Assembly: GCA_964353355.1 (NCBI GenBank) | Contig: CAYGVT010000131.1 | Span: 1-64,000 of the forward strand | DNA: 64,000 nucleotides | Reading direction: 5' to 3' | From: CAYGVT01 sp964353355 | GTDB lineage: Archaea > Thermoplasmatota > DTKX01 > GCA-020343715 | Part shown: piece after piece, positions 58,463 to 64,000 of the stretch | How the letters are laid out: each line of letters starts with the position of its first letter | Numbering within the stretch: position 1 is the first letter of the stretch | Translations under genes and position numbers: made by a program | The notes under the pieces: generated by a model | Database searches by the model: none | Told to the model about the DNA's origin: nothing | The model's input: the letters and a program-made list of their open reading frames with translations, nothing else

Positions 58463-60364
58463 ATGGAACCCGGACGGATATCCGAGCACGAATCGGTGCG
58501 CAGGGCCTACGAACGAATCAAGCGCGACGGGCTCACCAACATGTGGGACCGCTACGAGGCCCAGGCCATCGGGGGGCTGGACAAGCGTTGCCCGTTCTGC
58601 CAGGCCGGAGCTCGGTGCGACCTGTGCTCGCAGGGCCCGTGCCGGTCCGACGCGGCCAAGGACAAGCGCGGCGTGTGCGGCATAACCTCCGACGGCATGG
58701 CGATGCGCATGATGCTGCTGCGCAACGTGCTCGGCACGACCACCTACCACTACCACTGCGAGCAGGTCGTGAAAACCCTGCGCGCGACCGCCGAGGGGAA
58801 GACGCCCTACGCAATCAAGGAGCCAGGGAAGCTCCGGTCGTTCGCGGCACGCCTGGGAGTGGACACCAAGGGCACCGATGCCGAGGTGGCCATCCGCCTG
58901 TGCGACTTCGTGACCGCTGACTTCAACAGGTCATTCCAGGACCCAAGCCACATCGTCGAGGCCCTCGCCCCCAAGGAGCGCAAGGACCTCTGGAGGAAGC
59001 TCGGCATCTTCCCGGGCGGCGTCCACGGTGAGGTCATGTTCGCGACCTCGTCGTGCCTCACGAACATCGACGGGTACTACGCGAGCCTCGCGCTCAAGGC
59101 CATGCGCATGTCCATCGCGATGGCCTACCAGAGCCAGATAGTCCTCGAGGACCTGCAGGACGTGCTGTTCGGCATCGCGCGGCCGCACGAGATGCGTGTC
59201 GACCTGGGCGTGCTCGACCCCGACTACGTAAACGTCCTGCCGAACGGGCACGAGCCATTCCTGGGGTTCGCGATGGTGGAGCTTGGGCGCACCAAGAGGT
59301 GGCAGGACAAGGCCAAGGCCGCGGGCGCCAAGGGGCTGCGCATCATCGCCAACATCGAGACCGGGCAGGAGATGGTCCAGCGGTGGCCCATGGACGACGT
59401 GTTCTACGGGTTCACCGGTAACTGGATCATGCAGGAGGCCGTGCTGGCCTCGGGCTGCGTGGACCTGTTCGCGTGCGACATGAACTGCTCGATGCCCGTC
59501 GACCCCATCTACGCCGAGAAGTACAAATTCAAGCTCGTGCCCCTGAGCGAGCTCGTGGCGTTCGAGGGCGTGACCGAGCGCGTCGATTACAGGCCCGAGA
59601 GGGCCAAGGAGCAGGCCGAGACCCTCCTCCAGATGGCCATCGACAACTTCCCGCGCCGGCACGGCAGAGTCGAGCCCATCGTGGGCCAGCGCGTCGGGAG
59701 GGCCGTCGTCGGCTTCTCGACCGAGAGCATCCTCGAGGCGCTGGGGGGCAAGCTCGACCCCCTGCTCGGGGCCATCAAGGACGGCACCATCCGTGGCGTC
59801 GTCGGCATGGTCTCGTGCACCACGCTACGGGACTCTGGCCAGGACGTGCACACGGTGCGCGTCGTCAAGGAGCTAATCAGGCGCGACGTGCTGGTGCTCT
59901 CGCTCGGCTGCGGCAACGGCGCGGTACAGGTGGCGGGCCTCTGCACCCGCGAGGCTGCCGAGCTCGCCGGACCTGGCCTCAAGGGCCTGTGCAAGGCGCT
60001 CGGCATCCCGCCCGTGCTCTCCTACGGCACGTGCACCGACACGGGCCGCCTCGGCGACCTGCTCGCGGCCATCTCGGGCGCCCTCGGGGGCGTCCCTATC
60101 CCCGACCTGCCCGTGGCGGCGGCCGCGCCCGAGTACATGGAGCAGAAGGCGACCATCGACGCCATCTTCGCGCTCGCACTGGGCCTGTACACCTACGTCA
60201 ACCCGGTACCGACCGTGACCGGCGGCCCGAACCTGGTCAAGCTGCTCACGGAGGACCTGCCCGGCGTGACGGGCGGCGTGCTGCGCGTCGAGACAGACCA
60301 CGTCGCGGCCGTCGACGGCATCCTCGCGCACATCGAGCAGAAGCGCAAAAAGCTCGGACTGTGA
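58463..60364 (+). CDS. cooS: nickel-type anaerobic carbon monoxide dehydrogenase, divergent C-cluster
   Basis: 633 residues. B-cluster cysteines are Cys52, Cys55, Cys60 and Cys72 (CDLCSQGPCR, GVCG); a possible D-cluster uses Cys43 with an extra Cys46 while the usual adjacent Cys (47 in the Carboxydothermus enzyme) is Arg. C-cluster counterparts His263 (NGHEP), Cys342, Cys452, Cys483, Cys524 and Lys562 are kept, but the Cys295 counterpart is Glu299 (NIETGQEM). CO/CO2 interconversion is likely, yet a changed metal site is possible. GGAG at 58450 supports ATG 58463 over GTG 58454. No cooF or cooC follows; the primase-like gene does. Confidence 0.88.
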   Translation: MEPGRISEHESVRRAYERIKRDGLTNMWDRYEAQAIGGLDKRCPFCQAGARCDLCSQGPCRSDAAKDKRGVCGITSDGMAMRMMLLRNVLGTTTYHYHCEQVVKTLRATAEGKTPYAIKEPGKLRSFAARLGVDTKGTDAEVAIRLCDFVTADFNRSFQDPSHIVEALAPKERKDLWRKLGIFPGGVHGEVMFATSSCLTNIDGYYASLALKAMRMSIAMAYQSQIVLEDLQDVLFGIARPHEMRVDLGVLDPDYVNVLPNGHEPFLGFAMVELGRTKRWQDKAKAAGAKGLRIIANIETGQEMVQRWPMDDVFYGFTGNWIMQEAVLASGCVDLFACDMNCSMPVDPIYAEKYKFKLVPLSELVAFEGVTERVDYRPERAKEQAETLLQMAIDNFPRRHGRVEPIVGQRVGRAVVGFSTESILEALGGKLDPLLGAIKDGTIRGVVGMVSCTTLRDSGQDVHTVRVVKELIRRDVLVLSLGCGNGAVQVAGLCTREAAELAGPGLKGLCKALGIPPVLSYGTCTDTGRLGDLLAAISGALGGVPIPDLPVAAAAPEYMEQKATIDAIFALALGLYTYVNPVPTVTGGPNLVKLLTEDLPGVTGGVLRVETDHVAAVDGILAHIEQKRKKLGL

Positions 60365-60399
60365 TGCGGTCCGCGAGCGAGCGCGCGGAGGGATGCCGG

Positions 60400-61239
60400 A
60401 TGGGTCGACTCAAAGGAAGGTCAGGGGGGCCGTTCGCCTGGCGCCATCCCAGCGGCATGCGCCCCTCCACCCTCGCGGAGCGCAAGGGGTTCTACCAGCA
60501 GGAGCTCGACCTTGGCGGCGTCGAGCGGTGGCTCGACGGACACCCCCAGACCGTGTTCGCCCTCATCCTGGGGCGCCACACCGGCATCGTGCTGCCGGAG
60601 TACGCGAGGCTGCGGGACACGACCGTCGTGGTGGACGAGCACACGGACCTGGAGGACCTGCGCGCCTACATCCTCCAGTACATGCCAGAGGGCGTCTACT
60701 ACGACCGCAACATCTACAGGCGGCGCCCCGCATGCAACCGATGGCGCAAGGGTTACGTCGACGCGTGGGGCTGCCGGGACATGCTCGGGCAGGAGCTCGC
60801 GTTCGACGTCGACCCCGAGAACGTGGTGTGCCCGGTCCACGGGGACCTACAGCGCAAGATGCGCGAGGGGCAGGCGCTGGGCTTCTGCGAGCTCGAGATG
60901 GAGGAGGCGCGCCGGCTCACCCTCGAGCTGTGGGACGCGCTCGAGGGCAGGTGGTCGGACGTGCGCGCGACGTACTCGGGCAGGGGGTTCCACCTGCACG
61001 TGATGGACCGAGAGGCCTACTCGCTCAAGAGGAGGGAGAGGACAGCCATCGCGCGCGATTTCAAGCGGCGGGGCTTCCCCATCGACATCTGGGTCACGGC
61101 GGGCGAGATGCGGCTGATACGGCTCCCGCACTCTCTGAACGGCATGGTGTCGAGGGTATGCGTGCCCCTGACTCGCGAGGGGCTGAGGGGGTTCAGCGCG
61201 GACGCAAGGGCGTGCGTCCCGCGGTTCCTCCGGGACTGA
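60400..61239 (+). CDS. PriS-like archaeo-eukaryotic primase protein
   Basis: 279 residues. Core AEP motifs are present: AFDVDPEN (metal-binding DxD, about 127-135), YSGRGFHLHVMD (SGxGxHxHV, about 192-203) and IRLPHSLNGMVS (RLPxS, about 242-253). YDRNIYRRR and the Cys/His set CNRW...GC...CPVHG between 105 and 140 resemble the PriS zinc region. It is shorter than standard archaeal PriS (about 340-400 residues), with the C-terminal part reduced. It may be the replicative primase small subunit or a paralogue; PriL is not in the window. GGAGG at 60387-60391 supports ATG 60400. Cotranscription with cooS is likely. Confidence 0.78.
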   Translation: MGRLKGRSGGPFAWRHPSGMRPSTLAERKGFYQQELDLGGVERWLDGHPQTVFALILGRHTGIVLPEYARLRDTTVVVDEHTDLEDLRAYILQYMPEGVYYDRNIYRRRPACNRWRKGYVDAWGCRDMLGQELAFDVDPENVVCPVHGDLQRKMREGQALGFCELEMEEARRLTLELWDALEGRWSDVRATYSGRGFHLHVMDREAYSLKRRERTAIARDFKRRGFPIDIWVTAGEMRLIRLPHSLNGMVSRVCVPLTREGLRGFSADARACVPRFLRD

Positions 61240-61251
61240 GACGCGACGAGG

Positions 61252-61350
61252 TCACTTCTTCGGCTTCTTGGCCTTGGTCTCCTTCTTGCCGTAGTACTTC
61301 TTCTTCTTCTTCTCGTCCGTCATCTTTTCTCCACAGCCGCAGCGTGGCAT
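61252..61350 (-). CDS. 32-residue lysine-rich protein with CGC motif
   Basis: The minus strand encodes MPRCGCGEKMTDEKKKKKYY followed by GKKETKAKKPKK. Composition (low Arg, high Lys, coherent) differs from shadow frames in this GC-rich DNA. CxC plus a basic tail suggests a small nucleic-acid- or ribosome-binding protein; no family is recognised. A GTATTTCT element about 40 nt upstream may be its promoter. It is convergent with the primase-like gene. Confidence 0.5.
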   Translation of the reverse strand: MPRCGCGEKMTDEKKKKKYYGKKETKAKKPKK

Positions 61351-61441
61351 TCCTGCACCCGTGCGACTTACTGTCATGGCAGTAGAAATACGTTGCGCAC
61401 GAGAGGCCATCGGACGCCCGTAAGCGATAGTGTCGGAAAGG

Positions 61442-61448
61442 TTTTAAG
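61442..61448 (+). promoter_or_regulatory. TATA-like box for the gene at 61472
   Basis: TTTTAAG 24-30 nt before the GTG start; leaderless arrangement. Confidence 0.5.
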
Positions 61449-61471
61449 GGAGGGGATGGCCTTCCCTGGCC

Positions 61472-62089
61472 GTGGTCCAGGAGGAAGAATCGCAGGAGCC
61501 GCTGCCAGAGGGCGGCGGCGACGCCACGGTGGCCGAGAGGCTCGAGGCGGGCCTCGACGACTCCATCGACATCTCCACGTGGAGCATGCCGTCCCTCCGG
61601 GACTACGCCTGGTACCTGGCAGTCTACGGGACGGCGATCGCGGTCGCCGCGTACATCGTCGTGCGCTACCGCGAGCCCTGGGCATACGCCATCTGGGGTA
61701 GCTACATCGCCATCCTCCTGGTCTTCGCCGCCCTGGTCCTCAACTCGATGGCGTGGCGCTCCCGCACGCTCTCAAAGCGGTTCGAGGCCTCCACCCTGGA
61801 CCTTGACGAGGCCATCGACGGCGCGCTCGAGGGCGTGGCCATGGGGGCCGTCACCAAGCAGAGGGGCGGCGGGGGCTTCCTCCACCCGTGCATCATCACC
61901 TACTCCGTCGAGGGCAAGGCGTTCCTCGTGCGTCTCGAGGGGCGGTCCTCGCACACGCGCAAGACAGTGAGCGTCGGCCGTCTGCGGGACCACGCCACTG
62001 TCGGGGACGCAAGGGCGTTCTGCACCGCCATGGACGCCGAGGTCGAGCGCGTGCGCGGGCAGAAGGTCAAGCGGAGCCTCTTCAAGTGA
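61472..62089 (+). CDS. two-helix membrane protein of unknown function
   Basis: 205 residues from GTG 61472. An acidic N-terminus precedes two membrane helices (about 46-66 and 73-95) and a C-terminal soluble domain (CIITYSVEGKAFLVRLEGRS). The soluble half ends with a basic KVKRSLFK. The gene is followed after 65 nt by the translin gene on the same strand with its own weak promoter. No family recognised. Confidence 0.65.
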   Translation: MVQEEESQEPLPEGGGDATVAERLEAGLDDSIDISTWSMPSLRDYAWYLAVYGTAIAVAAYIVVRYREPWAYAIWGSYIAILLVFAALVLNSMAWRSRTLSKRFEASTLDLDEAIDGALEGVAMGAVTKQRGGGGFLHPCIITYSVEGKAFLVRLEGRSSHTRKTVSVGRLRDHATVGDARAFCTAMDAEVERVRGQKVKRSLFK

Positions 62090-62154
62090 CGGTGCGGTGG
62101 GGCATCCCCCAGACGTGGGGAAGCCTTATCTCCCGCCCCGGGGATTAGCGCCCC

Positions 62155-62850
62155 ATGGAGAACCTCGAGGACATCGGCCGCGAGCTCGAGCGGTTCCTGG
62201 ACGAGAAGGAGCGCATGCGCGAGGACATGCTGCGCCGCTCGCGGGAGATCCTTAAGCTCTCTGCCCGCACCATCGCGGCCATGCACCGCGGCGCGTTCGT
62301 GGAGGGCGACGTGCTGCGCATCCGGGACATCACCAAGGCGCTCAGGGAGGACCTCAGGGAGCACAAGGACCTCTGGCACTCGGGCGCGCTCGAGGCGTCC
62401 CTCCAGGAGGCCGCGGAGGTCGCCATCGTCAACGCCCTCGTCAGGGGGGAGCGCCTCCCGCACCCGGACGACATCGACGTGACCTATCCGGCCTACCTGC
62501 TGGGCCTGTGCGACGCCGTGGGCGAGCTGCGGAGGTTCGCGCTGAGCGCCCTCAAGGACGGCGACATCGCCAAGGCCGAGCACGAGGTCGACCGGATGGA
62601 GCGCCTCTACCTGGTCATCATGCAGTTCCACTACCCCCAGGCCATCGTGCCCGTCAAGGCCAAGCAGGACCAGGTGCGGGGCATCATCGAGCGCACGCGC
62701 GGCGACGTGGCGCTCGCCGCGACCGCGCACCGCACCGCGCTCAGGTTCGAGGCGACGCGCGACGGGGTCGCGGGCAGGGACGAGGGGGACGGCGTCGCCC
62801 GTGGGCATGATGGGGAAGGGACGGACGCGGGCGAACGGGACGAGGGCTGA
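62155..62850 (+). CDS. translin family protein
   Basis: 231 residues. The translin/TRAX core spans about 1-185: LKLSARTIAAMHRG, RLPHPDDIDVTYPAYLLGLCDAVGELRRFALSALKDGD, MERLYLVIMQFHYPQAIVPVKAKQDQVRGIIERTRGDVALA. Acidic residues in the GELRR and MERLY helices match those lining the RNase site of archaeal and eukaryotic translin-TRAX (C3PO-like) complexes. The last 45 residues are Gly/Asp/Arg-rich and probably disordered. A CTTATC box is 25-30 nt upstream. RNA-processing nuclease or RNA-binding protein. Confidence 0.9.
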   Translation: MENLEDIGRELERFLDEKERMREDMLRRSREILKLSARTIAAMHRGAFVEGDVLRIRDITKALREDLREHKDLWHSGALEASLQEAAEVAIVNALVRGERLPHPDDIDVTYPAYLLGLCDAVGELRRFALSALKDGDIAKAEHEVDRMERLYLVIMQFHYPQAIVPVKAKQDQVRGIIERTRGDVALAATAHRTALRFEATRDGVAGRDEGDGVARGHDGEGTDAGERDEG

Positions 62851-62933
62851 GATCAGTCCCCTGGCGCCAGGACGACGAAATCGAAAAGTAGTTAAGCAGG
62901 GCGCATCAATTGATATCCGAAGGGGTTGAGCGA

Positions 62934-63884
62934 GTGCGTCTCCAGGTCGGTCTGCTCGTGGCGGCGATAGCCGCTGCGACCGTGCTTTGCGCCTTGCCCG
63001 CGCCGTGGTACAGCATCAGGGTGGTCGGGCCGAACTTCGAAGACGCCATGGTGCTGGGTGTTCCCGCCGAGGACCAGGAGATCCGGGAGCTCGAGGGCGA
63101 GTGGTCGCTCTGGAAGTACGAGCTCGCGAACTCCTCGTTCGCTCCCGCCGTCCCGCCACCGCCACCGCCAGGAGAGGTGAACCCCTACAACGACCCTCTT
63201 ACGGTGACGTTCCTCACCGAGGCCGACGTCAAGCAGCCCAACGCCGCGACGCTCGAGGTCTACTCGAGCACCTCCGCCCTGTTCGTCTCCGGGATGGCCG
63301 CCGTCGCGGCCGCGTCCTTCGGCGCCTACAACGTCGCGCGGCGCGGTAAGTGGCGCGCGTTCACAGGGGCGACCTACGTGCTGGGCGCGGTGCTGCTGTT
63401 CGCGGCGCCCGCCTACTTCTCCGCTGAGCTCCCCGATGCGATGCGGGAGGACGCGGAGGGGGGCGACGAAGCCTCCTTCGGCGCCGCGTACGAGCCCTAC
63501 ATAGAGCCTGAGACCCCCATCGTCGGCTATTACGTGGACTTCTCGGGCGGCTACAACAACGACGACCCGTTCGCGAGCGAGCAGTTCTCGTACGGGTCGG
63601 GCGTCGGCTGGGCCCTCGCGGGACTGTCCGCAGGGCTCTGCGTGCTCGCGGGCGCGCTGCTCTACGGCGCCCCCCAGTGGGGCTCGGTGAAGGCCCCCAT
63701 CAGGCCACGCGAGGTCTATAAGTACATAGCCGTGCCGGTCGTCACGGGCGCGCCCCACGTGCCCCGCTACCCGAGGCGCGGCGGGAGCTACGGGCACAAC
63801 GCCACCTCGCCAGGGCTCGCCCCTGGGATGAGGAGGACGGGCATCGCGGAGACGCCGCAACCCGTCGACAGGTACGCCAGGTGA
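62934..63884 (+). CDS. three- or four-helix membrane protein of unknown function
   Basis: 316 residues. An N-terminal signal or anchor helix (about 3-22), an extracellular part with a PPPPPP run near 75, two central helices (about 112-130 and 142-160), another acidic extracellular loop rich in Tyr, Glu and Gly, and a final helix (about 227-248) with a basic Pro/Gly tail. No family recognised. GTG 62934 is used; TTG 62910 is possible. Convergent with the gene entering from the right edge. Confidence 0.65.
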   Translation: MRLQVGLLVAAIAAATVLCALPAPWYSIRVVGPNFEDAMVLGVPAEDQEIRELEGEWSLWKYELANSSFAPAVPPPPPPGEVNPYNDPLTVTFLTEADVKQPNAATLEVYSSTSALFVSGMAAVAAASFGAYNVARRGKWRAFTGATYVLGAVLLFAAPAYFSAELPDAMREDAEGGDEASFGAAYEPYIEPETPIVGYYVDFSGGYNNDDPFASEQFSYGSGVGWALAGLSAGLCVLAGALLYGAPQWGSVKAPIRPREVYKYIAVPVVTGAPHVPRYPRRGGSYGHNATSPGLAPGMRRTGIAETPQPVDRYAR

Positions 63885-63902
63885 GGCCAACGCGACCCGG
63901 GC

Positions 63903-64000
63903 TCAATGGCCCTTGATGTAGACTCTTCTCATGAGCACGGTCGAGTACGGCCTGTCGTTGCTCGGATCGGTGGGCAGGGCGTTGATGGCGTCCACGACGT
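63903..64000 (-). CDS. 3' end of a leftward gene entering from the right edge
   Basis: The minus strand reads VVDAINALPTDPSNDRPYST followed by VLMRRVYIKGH and TGA at 63905-63903. Only 31 residues are visible. Coding is supported by the coherent sequence up to a stop placed 18 nt past the convergent gene's end. No function can be assigned. Confidence 0.55.
   Translation of the reverse strand, partial: VVDAINALPTDPSNDRPYSTVLMRRVYIKGH

Noticed and set aside
1..64000. CRISPR array, insertion sequence, rRNA operon, prophage or attachment site
   Set aside because: No regularly spaced repeats, transposase or integrase-like proteins, rRNA-like sequence or phage genes were found; gene content and base composition are even across the window.

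Overview
The window is a high-GC (roughly two thirds G+C), gene-dense archaeal chromosome segment. Archaeal markers are a two-ring CDC48/VAT ATPase, SMC with a ScpA kleisin, a Hef-type helicase, a PriS-like primase, a UPF0147 protein, archaeal translin, geranylgeranyl reductase and a PUA/PAPS-reductase/ferredoxin protein. Many genes sit about 22-35 nt behind a TTTATA/TTAAATA-type box, i.e. leaderless or short-leader transcription. The mix of secreted calcium-repeat, PKD, gingipain-like and transglutaminase-like proteins with these markers suggests a Thermoplasmatota-type euryarchaeon; that placement is inference. No rRNA, tRNA, IS element, CRISPR array or prophage was found.

Layout: 1-0.1 kb start of a leftward gene behind a tandem GGATATCC operator; 0.3-3.9 kb glycosyltransferase, PRC-barrel protein, CDC48; 4-8.7 kb an ECF-type uptake locus (lipoprotein, EcfT, fused EcfA-EcfA, YkoE-like S component) in which sulfite-oxidase-fold domains without the Mo-binding cysteine recur; 8.7-14.9 kb RNase H-fold protein, PKD lipoprotein, small membrane proteins, zinc-ribbon proteins; 15.2-20 kb smc-scpA; 20-23.2 kb threonine dehydratase and leuC-leuD; 23.2-36 kb a leftward cell-surface block (membrane protein, DUF58, DUF4350-like, transglutaminase-like/DUF4129, thioredoxin-TlpA-CcdA fusion, gingipain-like protease); 36-41 kb hyuA-hyuB and geranylgeranyl reductase; 41-45.5 kb a sulfur-transfer cluster (E1-like, ThiI-like PP-loop, a small TBP-half-like protein, THEP1) facing a PUA-PAPS reductase-ferredoxin protein; 45.6-49 kb Lrp-like regulator, membrane proteins and a structured intergenic region; 49-56 kb glycosyltransferase, RDD protein, UPF0147, CPBP protein, PfkB kinase-PanE, Cys/Met PLP enzyme; 56-61 kb Hef, a divergent Ni-CO dehydrogenase behind a palindromic operator, PriS-like primase; 61-64 kb small basic protein, membrane proteins, translin and the end of a leftward gene.

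Main observations. (1) The ECF locus: a SUOX-fold module is fused to the S component and occurs twice in the convergent lipoprotein, suggesting capture modules for an unknown ligand. (2) Five downstream cistrons (leuD, thiI-like, THEP1, DUF58 and an acidic helical protein) lack ATG/GTG/TTG where the protein must begin; each has a GG(A/G)GG-type Shine-Dalgarno 4-6 nt before CTG (four cases) or ACG (one case), pointing to coupled non-AUG initiation. (3) Several recognisable enzymes have lost or changed key residues: transglutaminase Cys to His, Hef nuclease motif, CODH Cys295-equivalent to Glu, CPBP EExxxR first Glu to Val. (4) An approximately 440-bp intergenic region at 47.25-47.69 kb holds two strong inverted repeats and may encode an RNA.
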